A stretch of 43,970 nt of DNA. Origin: Dehalococcoidales bacterium (GTDB lineage: Bacteria; Chloroflexota; Dehalococcoidia; Dehalococcoidales; UBA3254). The notes below the pieces were generated by a model that was not told the DNA's origin, made no database searches, and was given only the letters and a program-made list of their open reading frames with translations. This document shows, piece after piece, positions 26,257-33,690 of this stretch; the stretch's first letter is position 1, and each line of letters begins with the position of its first letter. The DNA is taken from NCBI GenBank assembly GCA_016926695.1, contig JAFGOB010000068.1:1-43970 (forward strand), in the 5' to 3' direction. A program made the translations under genes and the position numbers.

Positions 26257-26668
26257 TCAAGTTCACGCTCGGTCTTTATATGCCTTGGTGAATACAGAAT
26301 AAAATATGTAGCAGTCTATTCCTTTTACAGTTAGAACCGGAGGTGGCCTGAATTATAAGCAAATGGACTGTACGAATACATTCAGCGGTGGGGGAAAGAT
26401 AACGGTTTTATTAATGAGTCATAAGGGAAAAGCATATGGATTTCAAGAGGACAAAAAGACCCCCGACTACATCTAACAAAGAAGCTTTTTGTTGGGTAAC
26501 AAGATTCCGGGTCATCCAGTGATTTGTGTTTTACTGCAAAAGACATAGAAGAAGTTCTGCCTATGGTAACCCCGGCTTTACCACCGTTATCTTATTATCA
26601 ACTCCACAATCCATAGTTGACAACACAATTATACCTGAATAGAATTGGGGTAGGAGAGCCGGCAGGTG
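26257..26668. other. Intergenic region
   Basis: About 410 bases with no intact gene. A short reading frame after an AGAACCGGAGGTG ribosome-like sequence near 26,335 is interrupted by stops and may be a relic. A TTGACA-N17-TAGAAT promoter lies at its right end before the MerR-type gene. I could not identify any other structure. Confidence 0.5.
26617..26645 (+). promoter_or_regulatory. Promoter of the MerR-type gene
   Basis: TTGACA (26617-26622) and TAGAAT (26640-26645) are separated by 17 bases, a near-consensus sigma-70 promoter. The expected start would lie very close to the ribosome site AGGAG at 26652-26656, giving a short leader. Confidence 0.45.
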
Positions 26669-27064
26669 ATGGAAAAAATCCCCATATTCCCAATAAGTGT
26701 TGTTGCAGAATTACTCAGTGTTCATCCTGAGACTATCCGTGTCTGGGAAAGACACGGGATCATCAGTCCACAAAGAAGAAGCGGTAAAAGGTTTTATTCC
26801 GAAACCGACTTAAAGAGATTACAGTTTATTAGAAGGTTGATAACCGATCAGCTGAATGTACCGGCAATTCGCCATTACCTGAAGCTTTACCCATGCTGGG
26901 AAATGGATGATTGCCCCAGTTGTATGCATTTTTCCGACTATAAAACATGCGCAAAACCCTGCTGGAGAGAAGAAGGCAAATATTGCCAAGTATACAGCAG
27001 CAAAGATATGTGCCAGAACTGTGAATTCCAGAAACAGCATGTTGCCGGAACCAAATCCGTTTGA
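26669..27064 (+). CDS. MerR-family regulator with a cysteine-cluster C-terminus
   Basis: A 131-aa protein from the ATG at 26669 (a GTG one codon earlier is possible). Residues 8-70 are a MerR winged HTH (VVAELLSVHPETIRVWERHG, then GKRFYSETDLKRLQFIRRL). The short C-terminus carries eight cysteines (C76, C82, C85, C94, C98, C106, C115, C118), a likely metal or Fe-S site. It lies directly upstream of a molybdate/tungstate operon whose promoter has a dyad in its -35/-10 spacer, the arrangement MerR proteins act on. A role in sensing metal or redox state to control metal uptake is a reasonable inference. Confidence 0.8.
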   Translation: MEKIPIFPISVVAELLSVHPETIRVWERHGIISPQRRSGKRFYSETDLKRLQFIRRLITDQLNVPAIRHYLKLYPCWEMDDCPSCMHFSDYKTCAKPCWREEGKYCQVYSSKDMCQNCEFQKQHVAGTKSV

Positions 27065-27224
27065 CGGGGCAACCCGGAAGTTCACTATAGCCGGCAGTGT
27101 TCCCGATTTACACATGAACTTTCTTTGCCGGTAATTAACGGTACCTTATATAACCCTGAATTAATGAACTCTATTATGCCTGCCGGCTGACAAGCTCCAG
27201 CTATTATTCAAAGATTGTATTTAT

Positions 27225-27254
27225 TTGACTTCAATGTTCGCATTGAACTAATAT
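27225..27254 (+). promoter_or_regulatory. MerR-style promoter with dyad in the spacer
   Basis: TTGACT (27225-27230) is followed after 18 bases by TAATAT (27249-27254); TATAAG at 27252 is an alternative -10 box. The spacer holds a perfect palindrome, TTCAATG-TTCG-CATTGAA (27230-27247). Long spacers occupied by a dyad are typical of promoters controlled by MerR-family proteins, and such a gene lies 160 bases upstream. It would start the riboswitch transcript. Confidence 0.5.
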
Positions 27255-27282
27255 AAGTATGACATTCATTTGTGAGTGATAA

Positions 27283-27384
27283 ATCTCCGAGCCAAATCTC
27301 CCAAATCCTTGTTATAAAGGACATGGAGACTGGCCGATAGGGTGCTGCGGGAAACGGCGGTGCCTTCCTTGTATGGAAAGGAGG
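27283..27384 (+). ncRNA. Moco-family riboswitch
   Basis: The block matches the molybdenum-cofactor riboswitch consensus: CTCCGAGCC at the left, GGAGACTGGCCGATAGGG in the centre, GGGAAAC with CGGCGGTGCC, and GGAAAGGAGG at the right. Visible helices are P1 (TCTCC 27284-27288 with GGAGG 27380-27384, one wobble), P2 (TCTCCCA with TGGAGA, one bulge), a P3-like hairpin (TCCTT 27306-27310 with AAGGA 27317-27321), and the GTGCC-containing stem. The P1 right strand is also the Shine-Dalgarno of the next short ORF. It precedes a molybdate/tungstate transporter operon, matching its known regulon. Confidence 0.92.
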
Positions 27385-27388
27385 TAAC

Positions 27389-27442
27389 ATGAGTCATGTT
27401 AACGATGAGCGCTTTATAAGAATAAAGCGCTTTCCCTTTTGA
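27389..27442 (+). CDS. 17-codon leader ORF after the riboswitch
   Basis: ATG at 27389 is four bases after AGGAGG, a near-ideal ribosome site that is also the 3' strand of riboswitch helix P1. The ORF reads MSHVNDERFIRIKRFPF and stops with TGA at 27440-27442. Codons 7-15 lie within a perfect terminator hairpin and the stop codon ends its T run. A ribosome translating it would pass through the hairpin, so it may act as an attenuation leader peptide. It could instead be a remnant of an earlier riboswitch-controlled gene; there is no evidence the peptide itself matters. Confidence 0.55.
   Translation: MSHVNDERFIRIKRFPF
27408..27440 (+). terminator. Intrinsic terminator of the riboswitch leader
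   Basis: AGCGCTTTAT (27408-27417) pairs perfectly over 10 bp with ATAAAGCGCT (27422-27431) around an AAGA loop and is followed by TTCCCTTTT. It lies about 120 bases before modA and inside the 17-codon ORF, so reading of the ORF and termination should compete. Confidence 0.85.
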
Positions 27443-27559
27443 CTCTTAAGACGCGAGCATTTATCGAGTCAATCAATTTTCAACTCGGGGACTCTCTTCC
27501 TTTTCACTGGTTAGAAATGTATCAGCTTTTATCTTTTTATTCATGTCTGGAGGAATACA

Positions 27560-28348
27560 ATGAAAAAAACAATGCTTTCAATCAGTATAATAACAATGGC
27601 ATTGTTACTGATCACAATTGGCATCCTGGGCTGTGCATCCAATGATGCGGAATCGATAATGGTCTACAGCGGCGCGGGAATGAGAAAGCCCATGGACGAA
27701 ATCGGCGTAGCATTCCAGGAGAAATACGGCACAGTGGTTACCTATAACTACGCCGGCTCAAATGCCCTGCTCAGCCAGATGGAACTTACCAAAGAGGGCG
27801 ACGCTTATATGCCGGGCGCCACAATGTACATTGAGCTTGCCGCAGAGAAGGGCCTGGTAGATTACCAGCAGCTCGTCTGCTATCACATACCGATAATTAC
27901 GGTTCCCAAGGGTAATCCCGCCAATATAACCTGTCTCGAGGACCTGGCCAGGCCGGGAGTAAAACTAGTCTGGGGAGACCCTGAAGTCGCAGCCATCGGC
28001 AAGACCGGCAAGAAGATACTTGAAAATAACGGCATTTGTGATGAAGCCTGGGCGAATGTTATTGCCACACTTCCAACCATGAACGAAGTCATGCTTCAGA
28101 TTGCCATGGGGCAGGCCGATGCTTCCATAAACTGGTGGGACACGGTTAAAACCGTTGAAGACATAGACGTCGTCGAGATACCGAAAGAACAGAACGATAT
28201 CAAGATAATACCAATAGGCGTTACAACTTTCTCGAAGAACCCGGAGACCGCTAAAAAATTCGTCGATTTCGTTGCATCCGACGAGGGCAAGGCAATCTTC
28301 GAAAAACACGGCTTCATAATCTACCCCGACCCGGAGTACGAAGGCTAG
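27560..28348 (+). CDS. modA: Molybdate/tungstate ABC transporter, substrate-binding lipoprotein
   Basis: A 262-aa secreted protein. A signal peptide (residues 1-25) ends in the lipobox ILGC, so it is anchored in the membrane and binds oxyanion outside. The mature part has VYSGAGMRKPMDEI, FQEKYGTVVTYNYAGSNALL and later MGQADASINWWDTVK, the block order of ModA/WtpA. Which metal oxyanion is bound cannot be read from the sequence. GGAGGAATACA is the ribosome site. First gene of an operon that continues with a TsaA-like gene, modB and modC. Confidence 0.9.
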   Translation: MKKTMLSISIITMALLLITIGILGCASNDAESIMVYSGAGMRKPMDEIGVAFQEKYGTVVTYNYAGSNALLSQMELTKEGDAYMPGATMYIELAAEKGLVDYQQLVCYHIPIITVPKGNPANITCLEDLARPGVKLVWGDPEVAAIGKTGKKILENNGICDEAWANVIATLPTMNEVMLQIAMGQADASINWWDTVKTVEDIDVVEIPKEQNDIKIIPIGVTTFSKNPETAKKFVDFVASDEGKAIFEKHGFIIYPDPEYEG

Positions 28349-28408
28349 CGATTGCTATGCCTAGAAGACGGCCGATATTACTGGAATTTACGGAGTCGAG
28401 ATAAGCCT

Positions 28409-28912
28409 GTGGTCCAGACAATAACTTACGAGCCTATCGGGATAATACACACGCCGTTTAAGAAACAGGGAGGTACCCCGATTCAAGGGGTTTATGCACC
28501 CGACAGCAGAGGGAAAGTCGAAGTCTTTCCCCGGTACGTTGACGGATTGAAAGACATCACCGGCTTTTCTCATCTCGTTCTTATCTATCACTTTCACATG
28601 GCTGAGGGCTACTCTCTATTAACCGAGCCCTTCCTGGATAAGGGAAATAAAGGTATTTTCGCGATACGGCATTTCAACCGGCCAAACAATATCGGTCTTT
28701 CTATTGTCCGCTTGTATCAGGTGAACGTTAATTTACTGGAGATAGGTGAGGTAGATATGGTTGATAAGACACCATTACTGGATATCAAGCCCTATGTGCC
28801 GGATTTCGATAACAGGCATAACGTAAGGAATGGATGGTATGAAAACGCCAGCAACAGAACCGAGTACGAAAGAAACAAAGGAATACCGCGGCGCCTTGAA
28901 GATTTCAGGTAG
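28409..28912 (+). CDS. TsaA/TrmO-like tRNA methyltransferase family protein
   Basis: A 167-aa protein from a GTG at 28409; a TTG at 28352 would add 19 residues that do not match the family. PIGIIHTPFKKQGGTPIQG, FSHLVLIYHFH, IFAIRHFNRPNNIGLSIVRL and LLDIKPYVP follow the TsaA (UPF0066/TrmO) pattern. TrmO methylates t6A37 of threonine tRNA using SAM. The usual RPNPIG motif reads RPNNIG here. It lies between modA and modB and overlaps the modB start by 74 bp, so it is genuinely part of the transporter operon. In other bacteria TsaA-like genes also occur with molybdate genes; their role there is unclear. Confidence 0.85.
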   Translation: MVQTITYEPIGIIHTPFKKQGGTPIQGVYAPDSRGKVEVFPRYVDGLKDITGFSHLVLIYHFHMAEGYSLLTEPFLDKGNKGIFAIRHFNRPNNIGLSIVRLYQVNVNLLEIGEVDMVDKTPLLDIKPYVPDFDNRHNVRNGWYENASNRTEYERNKGIPRRLEDFR

Positions 28913-29702
28913 ATTGAAGGAATCATCCTTCAGGATTATAGTGACTTTGTTCGCTATGGTTCTCGCCGCTTTTATCGTTGCGCTATTGATAGGTGTGGTT
29001 ACTCACACAACACCCCAGGCGCTTATGAACAGCTTCCTTTCCAGCGAGATACAGTTTGCTATAAGACTCAGCCTGATAACATCAGTCATATCTACCATCT
29101 TCTGTATTATCGTATCGGTGCCGGCAGCCTACGCTTTAGCCAGATACGACTTCTGGGGTAAGAATATACTGAATACGTTACTCGATGCACCGCTGGCATT
29201 GCCACCTCTGGTGGCCGGTGTCGGTCTATTGATATTGTTCGGTACGACATCATTCGGTAAAGGGCTTGCAGAAGCGGGGATAAAATTCGTTTTTACACCG
29301 CAGGGTATAATCCTCGCTCAGTTCTTCGTTAATATGCCCTTCATGTTTCGTGTATTAAGGTCAACATTCCAGGGAATAAATCCAAGATACGAATATGTAG
29401 CCCAGACACTCGGCTCTACCGAAGCAGGGGCTTTCTGGAGAGTAACCCTACCCATGTCGAAAAACGGCCTGATGGCCGGCTCGATAATAACCTGGTGCCG
29501 GGGAATAGGTGAGTTCGGCGCCGCTCTCATGGTAGCCGGAGCTACGAGGATGCAGACCGAGACGCTGCCTATTTCGCTCTATCTCAATATGTCCACCGGT
29601 GACCTGCCGATGGCTATTGCCTCGGCTACCATACTGATTGTGATATCACTGGTCTCCCTATTTATATTCGAGAAATTCAGCGGCTATGCCAGGGTTTTCT
29701 AG
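28839..29702 (+). CDS. modB: Molybdate/tungstate ABC transporter permease
   Basis: A 287-aa permease from the ATG at 28839, chosen because AAGGA lies 9 bases upstream; an ATG at 28830 is too close to it. A polar N-terminus of about 25 residues is followed by five or six membrane helices. The EAA loop is present (YVAQTLGSTEAGAFWRVTLP) together with GIGEFGAALMVAG, typical of ModB/WtpB. It forms the channel for the ModA-delivered oxyanion. It overlaps the TsaA-like gene by 74 bp in another frame. Confidence 0.93.
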   Translation: MKTPATEPSTKETKEYRGALKISGRLKESSFRIIVTLFAMVLAAFIVALLIGVVTHTTPQALMNSFLSSEIQFAIRLSLITSVISTIFCIIVSVPAAYALARYDFWGKNILNTLLDAPLALPPLVAGVGLLILFGTTSFGKGLAEAGIKFVFTPQGIILAQFFVNMPFMFRVLRSTFQGINPRYEYVAQTLGSTEAGAFWRVTLPMSKNGLMAGSIITWCRGIGEFGAALMVAGATRMQTETLPISLYLNMSTGDLPMAIASATILIVISLVSLFIFEKFSGYARVF

Positions 29703-29716
29703 GAAGAGATAAAGAA

Positions 29717-30760
29717 ATGATGAAGGTTGTAAATATATCCAAGGACCTGGGCGAGTTCTTCTTAAAAGACGTGTCCATCGACATTAATGACGGTGAATAC
29801 CTCATGATATTAGGTCCCACCGGCGCCGGTAAGACGATACTTTTAGAGACGATCGCCGGTATATATCCCCCAGATAAAGGAAGAGTCTATCTAAATGACC
29901 GCGATATTACCGACCTGCCACCTAGAATGAGGAACATCGGCATGGTCTATCAGGACTACATGCTTTTCCCCCATCTTAATGTAGAGCAGAATATCAAGTA
30001 CGGATTAAGGTCGAGAAAAGTCGGTAAAGAAGAAGTATCAAAAAAAGCAGCTGAATTAGCCGATTTACTCGGTGTTTCCCATTTATTGCATCGTTACCCG
30101 GGCACCTTAAGCGGCGGAGAGCAGCAAAGGATAGCCATAGCCCGCGCCTTAATCATGGAACCGGAAGTGCTTTTACTGGATGAACCGCTGAGTGCCCTGG
30201 ATAGCGAAACGAGAGATAAGCTCAGGGAAGAGCTGCGGAGAATACATTCTTTTACTCATACCACGATGATACACGTGACTCACAGCTTCGATGAAGCCTT
30301 TTTGCTGGGCAGTCAGATGGCGATAATGAATAACGGACAAATCGTTCAGATTGGTGAGCCCTCAGAGGTGTTCAGGAAACCCAACTGTCAATTCGCTGCG
30401 GAATTTCTAGGAGTGAGTAATGTCTATCGAGGGGAATCGGAAATCGATAATGGTATAGCAAGTATAAGTGTCAATGGTCTGAAACTGGCATCCGCCACCG
30501 CAAGAGACGGTGAAGTCTATGCATCTGTGAGGCCGGAGGATATCCTCGTATCACTGAAGCCTATCGAGTCAAGTGCCAGAAACTCCTTTCAGGGTAAAAT
30601 ACAGGATATTTCCGATACGGGGATAATCGTGAGGATTACAGTAGATGCCGGTATCCCCCTGGTTGCCGCAATCACCAGGCGCTCGTTTCTGGATATGGGT
30701 TTGAAGCAAGGGATGGAAGTCTATTTAACTTTCAAAGCAGCAGACGTCCATGTGTTCTAG
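29717..30760 (+). CDS. modC: Molybdate/tungstate ABC transporter ATP-binding protein
   Basis: A 347-aa ATPase with Walker A GPTGAGKT (33-40), Q loop at YQDYMLFPHL, signature LSGGEQQRIAIARAL (131 on), Walker B LLLDEP (152-157), D loop and switch His (VTHSFDEA). Residues about 230-345 are a C-terminal TOBE-type domain, the regulatory oxyanion-binding part in ModC and WtpC. The length matches. It is the last gene of the operon, followed by a stem-loop. Confidence 0.95.
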   Translation: MMKVVNISKDLGEFFLKDVSIDINDGEYLMILGPTGAGKTILLETIAGIYPPDKGRVYLNDRDITDLPPRMRNIGMVYQDYMLFPHLNVEQNIKYGLRSRKVGKEEVSKKAAELADLLGVSHLLHRYPGTLSGGEQQRIAIARALIMEPEVLLLDEPLSALDSETRDKLREELRRIHSFTHTTMIHVTHSFDEAFLLGSQMAIMNNGQIVQIGEPSEVFRKPNCQFAAEFLGVSNVYRGESEIDNGIASISVNGLKLASATARDGEVYASVRPEDILVSLKPIESSARNSFQGKIQDISDTGIIVRITVDAGIPLVAAITRRSFLDMGLKQGMEVYLTFKAADVHVF

Positions 30761-30777
30761 ATAATTTAGATTACCCC

Positions 30778-30800
30778 GCCGGCTTCACCGCCGGCACTTT
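30778..30800 (+). terminator. Probable terminator of the mod operon
   Basis: GCCGGC (30778-30783) pairs with GCCGGC (30790-30795) around a TTCACC loop and is followed by ACTTTTACG. It lies 18 bases after the modC stop codon. The T run is short, so it is a moderately strong candidate. Confidence 0.65.
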
Positions 30801-31032
30801 TACGCTATTTTCACTTCTATACGGCCAGCGCCTCGATGATACGGTGGCAGTATCACTATATGCCGGATATTATAGTGTCAGCATGGTCAAGTTCATCAGC
30901 AAGGATACCATTGTCCTCAATCCCGTGAGCCGAACAATCCCTTGAAATACATCGACCCGAGCGGAAAATGAGTGAACCATCCCGGTTATGTTATAATTTG
31001 CAGTAAATCATGTTGAACCGGAGGTGATATTT

Positions 31033-31686
31033 ATGGAGGTTATCGAGGCTATTTTAGAACGTCATAGCGTGCGTGATTTCAGTTCCAAGCCCGTTCCCCG
31101 TGAAATGATCATGAAAATAATGGAAGCAGCCATATATAGCCCATCCGGTGGTAACGGCCAGCCGTGGGAAGTTTTTATTGCCAGCGGAAAAACCATGGAA
31201 AGAATCCGCAAGGAATATCTGGCACGTTTCCAGAGCGGCTCCGGGGGGCCGCCTTCCGGCGGACCTCCTCCGCAGCCTGCTTTTATACAGGAGCGCATGG
31301 CTACCATCCGTAACGAGCGGTTCAAACTGCTGGGTCTGGACCCCGGTGACCCGGCGTCAGGGAAAGTCTTCATGGAGTGGGGTTCGCGGATGTTCGGCGC
31401 GCCGGTACTGGCCGTAATTTGCATGGATAAAGCCCTGTCATCGAACCTGGATATCGGACTGTTCGTGCAGACTGTCTGCCTGGCAGCGCAGGGCTATGGT
31501 ATCGATTCTTTTATTGCCGGATCCTTGATAACGCATCAGGACGTCCCGCGCCGGGAACTGGAAATCCCCGAAAATTATAGCATCATCACCGGGATAGGGC
31601 TTGGCTATCCCAATCCGGACGCTATCATCAATACTTATCGCAGTCCGCGCCGCCCGATTCAGGAAGTAGTGCGTTATAAGGACTAG
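31033..31686 (+). CDS. Nitroreductase-family FMN oxidoreductase
   Basis: A 217-aa protein from the ATG at 31033, placed by CCGGAGGTG; a GTG at 31024 would sit within the ribosome site. It opens with IEAILERHSVRDFSSKPVPREMIMKIMEAA, the nitroreductase signature (RHSVRDF in short form), has SPSGGNGQPWEV for FMN binding, and ends with GIGLGYPNPDA. Residues about 65-85 form an unusual Gly/Pro-rich loop (SGSGGPPSGGPPPQP). Such enzymes reduce nitro compounds, quinones or flavins with NAD(P)H. Stand-alone gene convergent with the leftward redox operon. Confidence 0.9.
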   Translation: MEVIEAILERHSVRDFSSKPVPREMIMKIMEAAIYSPSGGNGQPWEVFIASGKTMERIRKEYLARFQSGSGGPPSGGPPPQPAFIQERMATIRNERFKLLGLDPGDPASGKVFMEWGSRMFGAPVLAVICMDKALSSNLDIGLFVQTVCLAAQGYGIDSFIAGSLITHQDVPRRELEIPENYSIITGIGLGYPNPDAIINTYRSPRRPIQEVVRYKD

Positions 31687-31731
31687 ATATATAGTCTTAG
31701 AGAAATGCAGAACTAGCAACCGGGATATATA

Positions 31732-33420
31732 TCAGGGCCGGAGCCGGTACTTTTCCAGCGGTACCGATAACGTGTCCAGATGTGGCTCTCCATTACCGTT
31801 CTCAATGGTAATCCACTTGAACCAGTTTTTATCGTCCCGCTCCGGGAAGTCCTCACGGAAGTGGCCGCTGCGGCTTTCCTCGCGCATCAGGGCAGCCCGG
31901 TAGGTGAACTCGGCGGCCATTATCATGCTCTCCGCCGAATGGTAGCGAGCGAGGTCATGAAAATCCCCGGCACCGACCCTCGCGAGTTTTTCCCCGGCAT
32001 CCCTTACGATTCCCAGTGCCTCATTCATCCTGCCCGCCTCACGCTGTCGATTGTACTTCATCGGCACGATGGCCTCGTGTATCCTGTATGTAACCTCGGC
32101 GGCATCCACGTCACCTTTTCTCGCCATAGGAGCCATTACCCTATCGAGTACCTTCTCTGCCTGTGCATAATAGATGTTCAGCCTTTGTTTTTCCAATGCA
32201 TTGCCGGCGGCGTTTTCCCCGGCGACAAATCCGGTAACCGCGGCCGACTGTACGCCGAGGCCACCCTGTCCACCGCCACCCCCCGACCAACTGTTACTGG
32301 AAGAGCCGCCGGCCGCCCAGAGACCGTCCAGGGTAGTTTTACCGGTAATGTCTATTCTGAGACCGCCGCCGCTGTAGAGGTATCTCGGCCACATCTCCAT
32401 CTTCTCTTTCGACGGATCGATTCCCGCCTTTTCTTTGAGCAGTCTCATGGTGTCGTTAGCCGTAAGCTGCGTCAGCCCTTCGACACGGTCTTCCGCCAGC
32501 CCGGCAATCCCGGCATCGGTCAACCCCGTAAGGTTAAGATAAACCGGCCCGAGCCCGGCTTTCACCTCTTTCTGCATGGCATCGATAACCCTGGGGTCGA
32601 AAGTATAGACGGAATGCTTGCCGATCATCAGTTCCGGGTAATGCTTGCCCATGATTTTCTCGCCGCGGGCATTCTCCAGGTACAGGTAGAAATGTATGCC
32701 CATGAGTTCTTTGCCGAGGGCTTTAATGCCCCAGACATAGCTGCTATTGAACTCGGCATTGACCAGTTGTGCGCCGGCCCGGTAACCCATAGCCGGGCCC
32801 TCTCCGAGTACGGAGCTATAGGTCTTCTCGTGCATATAACCGCAATTGCCGGTAGCGATAATCGTCGATTTCGCGTTGAAAAGATAGGTCTTACCATCTA
32901 CGAGTCCCAGTCCGACAGCTCCGACGACCCGGCCATCGTTTTTCAGGAGGTCGACAGCATATATCTTGTCCATCATCTTTACGCCCATGGCCCCGGCTTT
33001 CTTTTTCAGGGCTACCAGGGATTTCGGTGCGTCGAAAAGCGTAACATAGATATCAGGGCCCCAGTTCAGTATATTTATCTCTCCTTTGTCTTTCAGGAAA
33101 GTTACACCCATAGCGGCTAAGTCCTGAGTCGATTTATGCATGTAGTTACCGAAAGCATAAGTCCAGTCCTGGTTATTGAAATAGTGACTGTCCCGGATGA
33201 CCTTCGCCGCCCATTTTTCCGTGTAATCCGGGTAGACGTAAGCCAGAATGCCACCGCCGATGGGCACCTGCCCGTTCCAACCGATACCGCATTTATCGAC
33301 TAGAAGTACGTCTACGTCTTTTTCTTTCGCCTTGAGGGCGGCGCACATTCCCGCGCCCCCGGCACCGAGCACCAGCACATCGGTGGTTATTATCGTTCCA
33401 AGACTTTCCGGACTTTTCAT
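31732..33420 (-). CDS. Fumarate reductase/AprA-type flavoprotein
   Basis: A 562-aa protein from the ATG at 33420 (GGAG 6 bases upstream; a TTG at 33459 is less likely). The N-terminal Rossmann GAGGAG motif (19-24) binds FAD and is followed by LVDKCGIGWNGQVPIGGG. The C-terminal FAD part reads TLDGLWAAGGSSSNSWSGGGGG. This is the layout of succinate dehydrogenase/fumarate reductase and adenylylsulfate reductase alpha subunits. A two-cluster ferredoxin is encoded 48 bases upstream, like the AprBA pair. The true substrate is unknown; no sulfur-metabolism gene is in the window. Confidence 0.85.
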   Translation of the reverse strand: MKSPESLGTIITTDVLVLGAGGAGMCAALKAKEKDVDVLLVDKCGIGWNGQVPIGGGILAYVYPDYTEKWAAKVIRDSHYFNNQDWTYAFGNYMHKSTQDLAAMGVTFLKDKGEINILNWGPDIYVTLFDAPKSLVALKKKAGAMGVKMMDKIYAVDLLKNDGRVVGAVGLGLVDGKTYLFNAKSTIIATGNCGYMHEKTYSSVLGEGPAMGYRAGAQLVNAEFNSSYVWGIKALGKELMGIHFYLYLENARGEKIMGKHYPELMIGKHSVYTFDPRVIDAMQKEVKAGLGPVYLNLTGLTDAGIAGLAEDRVEGLTQLTANDTMRLLKEKAGIDPSKEKMEMWPRYLYSGGGLRIDITGKTTLDGLWAAGGSSSNSWSGGGGGQGGLGVQSAAVTGFVAGENAAGNALEKQRLNIYYAQAEKVLDRVMAPMARKGDVDAAEVTYRIHEAIVPMKYNRQREAGRMNEALGIVRDAGEKLARVGAGDFHDLARYHSAESMIMAAEFTYRAALMREESRSGHFREDFPERDDKNWFKWITIENGNGEPHLDTLSVPLEKYRLRP

Positions 33421-33468
33421 ACGCTTCTCCGTTTCCTGCTGTACGTAAATTCGATTCAAATATAATTC

Positions 33469-33690
33469 TTAGTAAGGAGAGACCAGTTCACCGCGGCCGC
33501 GCTCGGGGGAAACGTCGAAACAGCCCCGGGGACAGAAAGACTCGCAACCCCAGCAGGCCACGCAATCGAGGGGATACTTTATTACCGCTTTTTTCGCGGT
33601 CTTGTCCAGCCGCAATACATCCATAGGGCAGCAGGCAACGCAAATGCCACACCCGTTACATTTATCACGGTCGAAATGCCTGATAACCAT
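33469..33690 (-). CDS. Two-[4Fe-4S] ferredoxin-type subunit
   Basis: A 73-aa protein from the ATG at 33690, preceded by AAAGGAGTAACGAGA. It has C11-x2-C14-x2-C17-x3-C21-P and C43-x2-C46-x2-C49-x3-C53-P, two complete [4Fe-4S] motifs. It lies just before the flavoprotein on the same strand and is the likely electron-transfer partner, as AprB is for AprA. Confidence 0.9.
   Translation of the reverse strand: MVIRHFDRDKCNGCGICVACCPMDVLRLDKTAKKAVIKYPLDCVACWGCESFCPRGCFDVSPERGRGELVSPY

Larger units (their letters stand above)
27065..27559 (+). other. Leader region of the molybdate/tungstate operon
   Basis: Nearly 500 bases with no ordinary gene. It holds, in order, a promoter with a dyad spacer, a Moco-family riboswitch, a 17-codon ORF with an embedded intrinsic terminator, and about 115 further untranslated bases before the modA ribosome site. 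Each is listed separately. Confidence 0.8.

Noticed and set aside
28352..28408. Longer N-terminus of the TsaA/TrmO-like protein from a TTG
   Set aside because: The extra 19 residues do not resemble the family, whose proteins begin shortly before the PIGxIHTPF block; the GTG at 28409 fits better.
31780..33120. A 446-codon open frame on the plus strand
   Set aside because: It lies wholly antisense to the fumarate-reductase-type flavoprotein, whose motifs are clear. Its residue mix is typical of an antisense shadow in GC-rich DNA.
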